Positions 1-9,335 of a stretch of DNA of 64,000 nucleotides are shown here, in pieces (position 1 is the first letter of the stretch; every line of letters begins with the position of its first letter). The stretch spans positions 1-64,000 of the forward strand of contig JAHQIY010000039.1 of assembly GCA_019054805.1 (NCBI GenBank). The letters run 5' to 3'. The notes under the pieces are model-generated. The model did not search any database. It had not been told where the DNA came from and was given only the letters and a program-made list of their open reading frames with translations. The position numbers and the translations under genes are program-made. Source of the DNA: Brachionus manjavacas. Lineage: Eukaryota; Rotifera; Eurotatoria; Ploima; Brachionidae.

Positions 1-1950
1 CAGTACAAAATGTCTAGGCTAGGAAACAGAAAAATATTTGTCAGAGTCGAAATGTCATTTTAACAAAAGAAAATATTTTTTAAAAATTTTATTTAGATTA
101 AACATTTTATTATTTATTATTCCATTTTTATTTTTGTTTTTCTCGGAAGAGAACTTTCATTCTAATTCAGATTTTCTTCTTTTGATTGTTTTATTTTTTT
201 CAGAAATAGTCAAATAAAGAAAATCAAATTTTCGAAAAATCAAAACCTAAACTGCTAACTCTACCTAAGGCCGGTCCCAAGTCCGGATGAGAAAATGAGG
301 AGGGGCGGTGAAGATGCAGATGCCTAGCGGCCGGGGCAAGGAGGCTTACAAGCAAGAGCTGATGACGTGTCTGGCAGACCCTTAGTACTTAGTGAAAAAA
401 GTAAAGTATCTTTTTTTGGATATGCTTGTATCCATCTATAGATACGCTTGGTTTGTGGTTCCAAGCTAGTCTAAATAGTTGCCGAGTTCGCAGCCTTTAA
501 GTGCTCAGATGAGTGGCGCTGTTTATGATGAACGTCCCATAGTAACTTTGTCGGCAGATTGTTGAGTCGTAACCATACCATTGCCGGTCCCAAGTCCGGA
601 TGAAAAAATGGGAGGGAGACTTTTCATACACGCACACTTGGTGTCAGTACAAAATGTTCAGGCTAGGAAACAGAAAAATATTTGTCAGAGTCGAAATGTC
701 ATTTTAACAAAAGAAAATATTTTTTAAAAATTTTATTTAGATTAAACATTTTATTTTTTATTATTCCATTTTTTATTTTTGTTTTTCTCGGAAGAGAACT
801 TTCATTCTAATTCAGATTTTCTTCTTTTGATTGTTTTATTTTTTCAGAAATAGTCAAATAAAGAAAATCAAATTTTCGAAAAATCAAAACCTAAACTGCT
901 AACTCTACCTAAGGCCGGTCCCGAGTCCGGATGAGAAAATGAGGAGGGGCGGTGAAGATGCAGATGCCTAGCGGCCGGGGCAAGGAGGTTTACAAGCAAG
1001 AGCTGATGACGTGTCTGGCAGACCCTTAGTACTTAGTGAAAAAAGTAAAGTATCTTTTTTGGATATGCTTGTATCCATCTATAGATACGCTTGGTTTGTG
1101 GTTCCAAGCTAGTCTAAATAGTTGCCGAGTTCGCAGCCTTTAAGTGCTCAGATGAGTGGCGCTGTTTATGATGAACGTCCCATAGTAACTTTGTCGGCAG
1201 ATTGTTGAGTCGTAACCATACCATTGCCGGTCCCAAGTCCGGATGAAAAAATGGGAGGGAGACTTTTCATACACGCACACTTGGTGTCAGTACAAAATGT
1301 TCAGGCTAGGAAACAGAAAAATATTTGTCAGAGTCGAAATGTCATTTTAACAAAAGAAAATATTTTTTAAAAATTTTATTTAGATTAAACATTTTATTAT
1401 TTATTATTCCATTTTTTATTTTTGTTTTTCTCGGAAGAGAACTTTCATTCTAATTCAGATTTTCTTCTTTTGATTGTTTTATTTTTTCAGAAATAGTCAA
1501 ATAAAGAAAATCAAATTTTCGAAAAATCAAAACCTAAACTGCTAACTCTACCTAAGGCCGGTCCCAAGTCCGGATGAGAAAATGAGGAGGGGCGGTGAAG
1601 ATGCAGATGCCTAGCGGCCGGGGCAAGGAGGCTTACAAGCAAGAGCTGATGACGTGTCTGGCAGACCCTTAGTACTTAGTGAAAAAAGTAAAGTATCTTT
1701 TTTGGATATGCTTGTATCCATCTATAGATACGCTTGGTTTGTGGTTCCAAGCTAGTCTAAATAGTTGCCGAGTTCGCAGCCTTTAAGTGCTCGGATGAGT
1801 GGCGCTGTTTATGATGAACGTCCCATAGTAACTTTGTCGGCAGATTGTTGAGTCGTAACCATACCATTGCCGGTCCCAAGTCCGGATGAAAAAATGGGAG
1901 GGAGACTTTTCATACACGCACACTTGGTGTCAGTACAAAATGTTCAGGCT
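1..1950 (+). repeat. Satellite array A, 643-bp monomer, forward
   Basis: Three tandem monomers, cut by the window edge. The landmark CAGTACAAAATG recurs at 1, 645, 1288 and 1931, giving a period of 643-644 bp. Each monomer has two halves: an AT-rich half of about 300 bp and a GC-richer half of about 340 bp. The GC-richer half is bounded by two near-identical boxes reading CCGGTCCCAAGTCCGGATGA. Copies differ from one another at only a few positions (for example a TCAGATGAG versus TCGGATGAG variant). The array stops abruptly after TTCAGGCT at 1950. No convincing gene lies inside; stop codons interrupt all frames of the consensus. Confidence 0.97.
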
Positions 1951-2055
1951 ATTCATTAATGATTTATCTATCAGTTTTCATCGATTAATCATCGTTTTTT
2001 TTGTGACTGGGAAGCTAATCTCAATGTACCGCATAACGGAACACTTTCTTAGGTA

Positions 2056-2110
2056 AAGAATATTTAGGCCAGGTTACAGAAAATATTTTTTTTCAAAGTC
2101 TTTTTTATTT
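2056..2110 (+). repeat. Diverged satellite-like fragment outside array A
   Basis: After about 105 bp of unrelated sequence beyond the array edge, a stretch reading TTTAGGCCAGGTTACAGAAA followed by a T-run and CAAAGTC resembles the satellite segment TTCAGGCTAGGAAACAGAAA...CAGAGTC. It looks like an old, eroded monomer piece flanking the fresh array. The inverted counterpart is at about 43000-43046. The alignment is by eye over some 45 bp and could be partly chance because of the A/T runs. Confidence 0.4.
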
Positions 2111-2282
2111 TTTATTGTTAAAAAAAATACAATTCAAAATTTACTTTTTTGCTATTTAATTTAGAAAATATGATTTTTTGGTAGATTTAAAGAGACGACA
2201 TCATATTTTATTATTTTTTTAAATTTGATAAAATTTACATTAAAAAATTTATCCAAATTAATGGTATTAAATGAAAAAAAAA

Positions 2283-2833
2283 TTATTTTATATAAAGCGA
2301 TTTTAATTTACAAATTGGCGAAAATAATCGACTTTTGTATAAACGGAACGTATATGCATCAATTGAGGATGTCTCGGTACTTGATTTGTTTCTCATTTTC
2401 TGATTTTTATCCTTTCCATTCGGCATTTTGCTTATTATATCTGACTTGTGCTTTTTTGGGGACATACTCTTATGTTTGGTCTTTTTTTCGCGATTTTGTC
2501 TCTTTGTCTCTTCGAGCCTCTTGGGTTCCAATCTGTGTTGACCCTGTTCGGCCGATTTCGATCTGTTAGATTTGTTACCCACTTTTTTCTCATGACCAGA
2601 TTTTATCGGGTGCAATGGATGATTCTGACTGTAGTAATGAATCGGCTCATTGCTCCTATTCCTCTTTTGCTCGGGACTTTTATCGCTTGCAGCGCTTCTT
2701 TGTTTTTTCTGTCCGGTTTTTCCTCTTTTTGATATTTAGACGCCTTCTCGTTTATGACCTGTTGTCGACTTGGCTTAGAACCTTCTGAGGACTTATTGCG
2801 GCTTTGGTGATGATGCCAGTGTGGATGTGGAAT
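2283..2833 (-). CDS. ADAM10-like gene, last exon (cytoplasmic tail), copy U
   Basis: Last exon of the ADAM10-like gene in the left arm, entered through a T-rich acceptor (TTTTAAG|ATTCC, read on the minus strand). The join to the preceding exon is in phase and gives ...RRPIKR then IPHPHWHHHQSR, which lines up well with the proline- and basic-rich start of the known ADAM10 tail. The rest is about 160 residues rich in Lys, Arg, Ser, Gln and Asn, much longer than the roughly 55-residue mammalian tail. This copy changes frame inside the exon: an A-run is one base shorter than in the inverted copy. It also reads past the other copy's stop because TAG there is TAT here. The exon call rests on phase and context more than on conserved motifs. 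Confidence 0.55.
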
Positions 2834-3365
2834 CTTAAAAAAAAAAATTAGCAATTAATTTTTAAATCCACTTTGACAAGGAGCATTAGTCTGAATTTTT
2901 TAGAGTTAGTTTAGCATTAGTTTTTACCAATTTATGAGAAAAAAGTTGTATTTGTAGTCGTAGGATTAAACCTTGGTTCATTTAAGACGCCTATCTGAAA
3001 AATAGTTTGGCTTTGTTGATGCAGAGAATTCGCAAAAGCAGAATTGTTTTTAACTTACAAGTCAAGTCAAGTAAAATCAATTAATTACTTTTAATTAATC
3101 AAAATAAAATTTGATTTTTAAGTAAAATTACTTATTTTTTTTCAATTCAAGTAAATTACTTAAATTTATACTTTTAGCATTTTCAAGATTTCCAGCCAAT
3201 TTATCCCGTTTTCTAAAATAAGTAATAAATCACGATTTAAAAAAAGAAAATAATGCTTAATTGTTAAATAAGAAAAATATCTTGATTTTGTTTATGCCAA
3301 AAAAATTTATTCCGAAAATTAAGATTAAAAGTTAAACATTAAACAATTTTAATGTCACCAAAATC

Positions 3366-3630
3366 CTAGGAAGAGGTCACTGCTTCAAATATCACAAAGA
3401 AATTTCGAGGCTCCATCATAGAGATAACTTTTTTTTCAACATAACCGCTAACATATGGAACTCACTGCCAAATCAATTAGTTGAAGCCCCTAATGTTAAC
3501 AGCTTTAAAGCAGGCATTGATTGCTGGATGAGCAGCAATCAATCACATCAGCTGTCATAGTGTGCCTTATCAGCACACTCGCTGGCTAGCCAGCTACAGT
3601 CAAAACTACTACTACTACTACTACTATCTC
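3366..3630 (+). mobile_element. 5'-truncated LINE 3' end with (ACT)n tail
   Basis: Codons 3366-3560 read as the C-terminus of a LINE reverse-transcriptase ORF: RGHCFKYHKE, then NIWNSLPNQLVEAPNVNSFK and a stop after HQLS. The NIWNSLP...A.NVNSFK signature is typical of the end of CR1/jockey-type ORF2 proteins. A short 3' UTR with stem-forming CTGGCTAGCCAG follows, then seven ACT units as the tail. It differs from the nested LINE further along, so it belongs to a second LINE family. The inverted copy at 41477-41737 keeps NRTANIWN where this one has NITANIWN. Confidence 0.75.
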
Positions 3631-4114
3631 AATGATTATCCGCTTCCGTTAAATAAAATATTACAGATTTTTATAACTAAACTTGAAAAACTTAGAGTTT
3701 TTTTATAAAATTTGACTTTGGGTTTGTGATATGATGATCCTTAAAGATAATATTTGTAGTTTAAAAACTATCTACGCTCTGTTTTCCATTTTTCATAAAT
3801 AAAGTATTTGTTAAAATGCAACAAACGAAAGGAAATTATCACTAAACCCAAAAATTTAAGAATTTAAGAATTTAAGAAGAAAACAAAGTCTTTCGGGTCT
3901 AGTCGCTTAGGTAAACTTTGGTTCACCTGTTACTGGAACAATTCTTTGTTCCCCAAAGTCAAACACTTGAAGGGTGAAAAATTAATTTTAATTTTTTTTA
4001 TTTTTTAATTTCTTTAATTTTTATCATTTATGCTGAAAGGCAAAGATTTAAGTAGAGAACGTATTTGGGTATTAGGGATTTTTGAAATGGTAGTACCAAA
4101 TCAACTAGATCAGA

Positions 4115-4375
4115 GCAAATGCTATTTATAAAGCTCCTTCAAAAAAAAATTATTTACTAATTTTTATATCAGTTTCGACAAATAGGCATTCTATTAAATA
4201 ACTTTATTTTCATCGATTGAATATAAAATTTAATCTAATGAATTATTTATCTTTTTTTTTATTTTTATTTTATTTTATATTATTTAACTTTTTTTTTCAT
4301 GTTTTTTCATGTATTTTTATTCTGAAGGAGCATTTGCTTGGCAAAAATAAAAATTAATAAATAAATGAATTGTTT
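4115..4375 (+). mobile_element. Old LINE 3' tail fragment
   Basis: TTCTGAAGGAGCATTTGCTTGGCAA followed by A-rich TAAATAAAT at about 4319-4370 matches the 3' terminus of the nested LINE family (CTGAAGGAGCTTTAGCTCGG plus a TAAA-type tail). It is diverged but keeps a GAGC-loop-GCTT stem. About 200 bp upstream, at 4127, AAAGCTCCTTCAAAA is the same motif in inverse orientation, so two converging tails may be present. No coding part is recognisable. Confidence 0.45.
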
Positions 4376-4543
4376 AAGAGTTAAGAAAGAATTTTCAATA
4401 TTTTTTTTCAAAATTCCAAATAAAAATATATAAAAATGCTTGCAATATAAACTTAAAATTGTATTTTTTTGAAACAGTAAAAAAAATCTAAAACATCACA
4501 CTTTTTCAATCTTTTTCAATTCAAACACAAAAAATCAAACAAT

Positions 4544-4816
4544 TTGGTTCTGTGAAGTTCAGTTCAAAAGAACAGAACAAAGTGTAAAAAAATTAAATAA
4601 CTTTTTTTCTATTTGTTTGAAATTAATTATGTGAATGCAGCAACATTCAAAGTTGCATCAACTGTAAAAGTCTGCTAATTTTTGATGCAACTTTGAATGT
4701 TGCACTATGATGCATTTACAAAAATAAGTTTAAACCTTTAAGAAAAAAGTTATTCAATTTTAGTACATTTTTTTCTGTTCTTTTTATAAATTTGTACTGA
4801 ATTTCACAAAACCAAC
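4544..4816. repeat. Fold-back element (long imperfect palindrome)
   Basis: The sequence folds on itself around about 4675. GCAACATTCAAAGTTGCATC is repeated as GATGCAACTTTGAATGTTGC with a loop of about 20 nt. Farther out, GGTTCTGTGAAGTTCAG pairs imperfectly with CTGAATTTCACAAAACC. Arms are about 130 bp each, with inner parts near perfect and outer parts eroded. This is the form of a fold-back MITE. No target-site duplication could be fixed. A related solo arm occurs near 5168-5204. Confidence 0.6.
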
Positions 4817-5263
4817 CAATTTTACGTGCACTTTTTTAAAACATATTTTAACATTTTTAAATTCCCTATAAAAACTTTAAAATAATCCATTTTTTTATTA
4901 TTTTTCAATTTTGGAATTAATCTTTAATACTTAAATTTTTTTTTTTAATTTTTCGTTACATATTTCTTATTTTTTTTGGGGATAAAAAAACGGGATAATT
5001 TTGTCTCTTACCCATTTTCAAGTAAAATCGATTACTTATTTTTTCAATTCAAGTAAATTTCTTACATTTATACTTTTAGAATTTTTCAAGTGAAATCAAT
5101 TACTAAATTTTTTTTTCAAGTCAATGATTATTTTTTAACCTACAAAAACAAGATTTTTTTCTTATTTTGTTCTGTTCTTTTGTACTGAGTTTCACAATCT
5201 TGACTTAGACTTGAACTTGTGATCCAAAAACAAGTCTGCAAAAGCTTAAAAAAAGTTACCAAC

Positions 5264-6098
5264 CCTTTTTATTGGTCTTCTCAGAGTCTCGGTTATCTTG
5301 AGGGCTGGTGGTTTGCGCGGATTACTTGACGGTGTGTGCACCGAGCAGACTTTGATGAAAGCTATCATGAACACAATGAGTCCGACCACAATGAGAGAGG
5401 CTGCCCACCAATAGGTTGTTATCCACATGCGAATAGAAGACAAAGTTTTTGGATCTAGGAGCACGTTTTTAAGCCGGACCAAAGGTCCTTCGGCGTCAAC
5501 GGCTCTGCACTTCGAGAATATGTCACAGTAGCCCTGGGTGCCGACACATGGCGAGCCTGGTTTTAGAATTAATCCATTTGAATTGTTTTTTTTTTCATTT
5601 CGGCTATTTCAAATGAGTCAGTGCAAATGTGTCCGGTTTTTTGACCAATGCATGCTAAATGGCATAAAATTGACTTGTCTTGGGTTTTGTCTTTTAGGTC
5701 GCCTTCTATAAAACACTGCTTCATTTCGTATTTTTCACATATTGACCCGGAGCATATTCCCGATCTGCAAACTTGGGTACCCGAATTGCACTCGGTTTTG
5801 TCCGCTTTGAAAAATACTGGATCGTCGCGGGGACATGAAGCGTTCTTACCGGAACAAAAAACATTTTTCAAGCACTCGTTGCTGTTCATGCAAATGGTGT
5901 TTTGCGAGGCGAAATTGCAAGAGTTGTCACAGCATGGACCTTGGCTCGGGCTGCACGCTTTTCCTGGCCTCAGCTTACATTTGTTTATTTCTTGGCTAGC
6001 GTCAATGCAACATGCTTCCTTACAATCTGTTCCATAACCACAATCACATTCCTCGCCTTCTTCAACTATGCCATTTCCACATAACGAACCACTGTACT
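5264..6098 (-). CDS. ADAM10-like exon 3: disintegrin, Cys-rich, transmembrane (copy U)
   Basis: Minus-strand exon entered at an ATAG acceptor (6099-6100) and left at a GTTGGT donor. It encodes LCGNGIVEEGEECDCGYG (disintegrin start), then CSPSQGPCC, a Cys-rich region with SGICSGSICEKYE and GYCDIFSKCR..DAEGPL, and then a hydrophobic span WWAASLIVVGLIVFMIAF followed by KVCSVHTPSSNP, the juxtamembrane signature of ADAM10/Kuzbanian. Compared with the inverted copy this exon lacks one base in an A/C run near 5586-5595, shifting frame before the last third. In life the protein would be a type I membrane sheddase. Family assignment is firm; whether this copy is functional is doubtful. Confidence 0.85.
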
Positions 6099-7051
6099 CT
6101 ATAAAAAAATGAGGAAAATTTCTTTTTAAAACACTATGGCTGAAAAATTTGTATTTTTTTTTTAAACAAAAATAAAAAATAAAAATTTAAAAATTTTGAA
6201 AAAATAAATCGTTTTGGCGCTGATTTGTATTTTTTTTCCATCAACAACAAATATTTCTGAATACAAAAAAATAATTGATAATAAGTTTTTTCTCCATTTA
6301 CAATCTATAATAATTCCAATATTAAAAAATAAATTGTTGACTATGAGAGAGTGAAGTTGGGAGCAATTTTGTTCAAATAAAACATTAAATGCTTTTTCAA
6401 AGTGAATATTAGTTTACATAAATTTAAAAAAAATATATAAACAAATTTTAAGTTTCATATTTTTATAGAATTTTATACAATTTAAAATAAATTGCTCACA
6501 AGTTCACTTTTCTATTTGGTTATCACATTATTTTTTATCTGAAAGATGAATTCAACTAATATTATCCAAGTAGATCATATCAAAAATCAATAAGAGAAGA
6601 AATACTTTACTTTACAAGAGAAAAACAAATAAAAAAATAAATAAAAGTTCATTTTAAGTAAAAAATGTTAAGAATTATAACAAAAGCTATTAAAACATAA
6701 ACAAATTATTAATTATAAAGCTTGATTTTTCATTTGAGCATAAACTATATCTTATTAGTTTTTAAAAAATTCAAACTTATAATTTTTTATTTTCTTTTTT
6801 CAATTTTTTCAATTTAAGTGTTGGTCTGCGAAATCGGTTATACATCACGGTCACAAAATTAGGCAGCCTAAATCACTGGTAGTTCAATAACATTTTTTTT
6901 TAACTTTTCACGGGGTACATATTATATTTATACAATACATATTTTAATTAAACGGAATTATGCAAAAAAAAAACTAATTTTTAAAAGTTTCTTCAAAGAC
7001 AAAAAGTAACTTGACTTTACTAAAATTTACCATTTTTCAAATTTTTTTATA

Positions 7052-7929
7052 CAGTAGCGCTACGCCACATGGATTTTACGTAAATTTACGTCATGAATGA
7101 ACTCTCAAACATATGTAAAAATAAATTGAAGATAAAGCTTAATTTAAAGAAAATTTTAATTTTTAGACACTCAAAAAGATTTTACTAACGAGCTTCGTAA
7201 AAAGTTGAAGGAAAAATTCCCGGATGATTTGAACAAAACCATCGGATTTTATCAAAAAAAGATGATAAATTGTTTTTGGAAATCAAAGGTAAATTAAACT
7301 TTTAACTCGTGTTTGTTCATAAAATAAATAATTTTCTTAAGCTAATTTGAAAAGTTTGTTCCGTCTAAAAGTGATTTTAGTACGGCCTGGTTTAATGCAA
7401 CGAACAGTATGAAAACCGATAGAGCAGCTGCAAAAAAATAAGTATAGACATAAACTTTTGTGTTTTTTTCATTGTATTATCTTTATAAACAGAAATTAAA
7501 ACTTAGAAACTAAAGAAATAAATAAAATCTGAGAAATTTACATTTTTTTACTTTTTTTTACGAAATTTTACGAAAATTTACCAAATTTTACCAAATTTTA
7601 CCTGGTAAAAAAATGAAATTTTACGAAAATTTACGTAAATTTACTTTTTTGAAAATTTTAGTTAAAAAACTCAGAAAATTCAAATTTTCAAAAAAATCGT
7701 CTAAAATATTGAATTTTCGACTGTTTTTTGGCCGTTTTACATTTTACGTAAAAAAAAGTAATTTTACGTAAAATTACGTAAATTTACGTTATTTTACGTT
7801 AATAAACGTAATTTTACTTTTCTATCTTTACGTTAATTTACGTAAATTTACTTTTTTTTACGTAAAATTACGTAAATTAACGTAATTTGACGTAAATTTA
7901 CGTAAAATCCATGTGGCGTAGCGCTACTG
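7052..7929 (+). mobile_element. TA-flanked MITE with long terminal inverted repeats (copy U)
   Basis: Begins CAGTAGCGCTACGCCACATGG and ends with its exact inverse CCATGTGGCGTAGCGCTACTG. The inverted repeat continues through ATTTTACGTAAATTTACGT, giving about 40 bp of TIR. Each end abuts TA (7050-7051 and 7930-7931), as expected for Tc1/mariner target duplications, and CAGT ends are common in that superfamily. There is no transposase ORF, so it is non-autonomous. The right half (about 7540-7925) is packed with TTTACGTAAA-type self-complementary units. The left half carries a spliced gene-like structure. It lies in an ADAM10 intron. Confidence 0.85.
7093..7441 (+). CDS. Putative three-exon small gene carried inside the MITE (copy U)
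   Basis: Three stretches can be joined at GT-AG sites: exon 1 7093-7114 (ATG, MNELSNI), intron 52 bp, exon 2 7167-7288 (TQKDFTNELRKKLKEKFPDD, then LNKTIGFYQKK), intron 53 bp, exon 3 7342-7441 (KSDFSTAWFNATNSMK, then TDRAAAKK and stop). The product would be a Lys-rich protein of about 82 residues with no family I recognise. AATAAA at 7521-7526 follows. Intron sizes match the 58-bp ADAM10 intron. In this copy the exon-2 A-run (7 A) and an exon-3 A-run (4 A) are each one base shorter than in the inverted copy, so the frame is not continuous here. It could be a captured host gene fragment or the element's own gene. Confidence 0.45.
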
Positions 7930-8382
7930 TAATAAAAATTTACGTAAAATTTCGTTTTTTTTTCAATTTTCATTTTAATTTTCTAAAAATAAAAGAAAAA
8001 TTCCTAAAAATCGCCATTTTTTCTTTTTTTTGTCCTTTGTATATTTACTAAAATTTAAAAAAATGTAAAAAAAGTTTATCATAGCAGTAGTGTAGTTGTA
8101 GTAGAAATGATCATCAATTCAAAAATAGATTTAAAAATAAACAAAAATAGAAAATTTTTTTTAAGTCAAGAAAATTATTTTATCATTATTTTGATTATTA
8201 AGTCTTTTTTAATTTAATAGTTTTAAGACTTTTTATCTTATTATCTTTAGTAAATTGTTCTAAAATTCAAATTTACAATTTTCAATGTCAAAATTTAAAG
8301 TGAAGTCAAATGACTTTAAAAGAAATTGAACACTGTTAATTTTAAAAAATATTGAATCTATTATAAAAAATTAAGATCTTAC

Positions 8383-9070
8383 GCTTGAAGCAGAATTTAG
8401 GCCCAGAAATTAGATTGTGAACAATGGTTCCCATTTGATCCCGACTGCATGTCGAGAAATTTCTGTTATTCTTGTCAGTGCCAGTGGTGGCACGTCTGTT
8501 CATGATGTAATTTCCACCTCTGCTTGATCCGGGCGAGCAAGATGGATCGTCAGGATCGTGTTCTGAGCCAAAATTGTGTCCTATTTCGTGTGCAAATGTT
8601 ATCTGAGAAACAGCTTCGGGCACTCTCGATTGATAATTAACCACTGTCACTATACCACTGTTGAGACTTTTGGCAACACCTTGCAATGTTTGACGTTTTT
8701 CGCAAACACCACCAACACTGCCTGCTAATTTGGCCACCCAAGCCAGACCCAGTGTCCCGTCAGTAAAATCACGGGCTGTAAATGTGTAAGACAAACAAAA
8801 GTCTGTAAAGTTGTCCAGTGAGACGTAGTTTAAAAAACTTGACACATCCAAGTAAGGCTCGCACAATTTTAGCTCCTCCGGTGACAAACCAGTGCCGTTT
8901 TGGCATTGCTCCTGGGTTATTATTTTTGTTCTATAAATCATGAACTGAAGGCCTATTAAGTATTTTTCTTTGTTTTGATCGTAGAATGGTAGACTATTGT
9001 AGATTGTGTTGAGGGCTTCTACATGCTTGTTTAAGTAGAAAAGCAAAAATGTAGTTGTTTTATCCATGTC
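8383..9070 (-). CDS. ADAM10-like exon 2: catalytic metalloprotease domain (copy U)
   Basis: Encodes the adamalysin protease core. Landmarks in order are NKHVEALNTIYN, FCLSYTFTARDFTDGTLGLA, GGVCEKRQTLQG, NSGIVTVVNY and FAHEIGHNFGSEHD. The last is the HExxHxxGxxHD zinc site (His, Glu, His, His at residues 160, 161, 164 and 170 counted from MDKT). Next come GNYIMNRRAT (Met-turn) and FSTCSRDQMG. All match ADAM10/Kuzbanian very closely. The exon starts after a CAAAG acceptor and ends one base into a codon at GC|GTAAGA, in phase with the next exon. The reading frame is uninterrupted. The family cleaves Notch, its ligands and other membrane proteins at the cell surface. Confidence 0.93.
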
Positions 9071-9128
9071 CTTTGTTTGGAATGAAAATTTAAAATTTGT
9101 TTTTTAAACTTGTCACGTTTTTGTTTAC

Positions 9129-9335
9129 TTTGTTTCCTTCATTATTGAATATTTCGGTATGTAGCTGTGGATCTACTCTCAGGTACAAATTACATATTGT
9201 TCTGTCACCAGGCCATCTAAGCCGTCCATCATCTGACTGACGTTTGGTTTTTTTCCAAAATTTTTCATTAGCTTCACGATAATATTTGCTGTATTCGTCA
9301 CGGGATTGTTCCAAATAACTATATGGATCATAGCC
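9129..9335 (-). CDS. ADAM10-like exon 1 seen: end of prodomain and start of protease (copy U)
   Basis: Sixty-nine codons between a TTATTAAG acceptor and an AAA|GTAAAC donor. A 58-bp intron (9071-9128) separates it from the catalytic exon, and the join is in frame (NNEGNK then DMDKTTT). It reads YDPYSYLEQSRDEYSKYYRE, then FWKKTKRQ and ICNLYLRVDPQLHTEIF. ICNLYLRVD matches the first strand of the ADAM10 protease domain (CQLYIQTD). KTKR lies where the known proteins have a furin-type RKKR cleavage site, though it is a weaker match. No further prodomain exon follows directly upstream. Confidence 0.75.

Larger units (their letters stand above)
2834..5263 (-). other. ADAM10-like intron 3 (copy U) holding repeat fragments
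   Basis: Intron of about 2.43 kb between the transmembrane exon and the tail exon. It is very AT-rich and holds a LINE 3' fragment with an (ACT)n tail, a second LINE-type 3' tail near 4320, a fold-back element at 4544-4816, and two direct copies of a roughly 100-bp AT-rich motif (about 3072-3190 and 5020-5130). A solo arm of the fold-back family (TTCTGTTC...TTTCACAA) is at about 5168-5204. No other coding signal is seen. Confidence 0.6.
6099..8382 (-). other. ADAM10-like intron 2 (copy U)
   Basis: Intron of about 2.28 kb between the catalytic exon (donor GC|GTAAGA) and the disintegrin exon (acceptor ATAG). It is filled with AT-rich sequence and the TIR element at 7052-7929. Apart from that element and its internal gene-like structure, nothing is seen. 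Confidence 0.7.

Noticed and set aside
340-365. Spliced-leader-like GGCTTACAAGCAAGAG in each monomer, recalling the rotifer leader
   Set aside because: Only the ends agree, the middle is missing, and there is no GT donor or Sm site after it.
350-420. Possible hammerhead ribozyme in the satellite (CTGATGA followed downstream by GAAA)
   Set aside because: The bases next to CTGATGA and GAAA do not pair, no stem II can be drawn between them, and the GAAA is just part of an A-run. A second near match (CGGATGAG) lacks the conserved core bases.
5648-6084. Open frames on the plus strand opposite the ADAM10 exons
   Set aside because: Shadows of the ADAM10 coding exon; the minus strand carries the conserved disintegrin and Cys-rich motifs.
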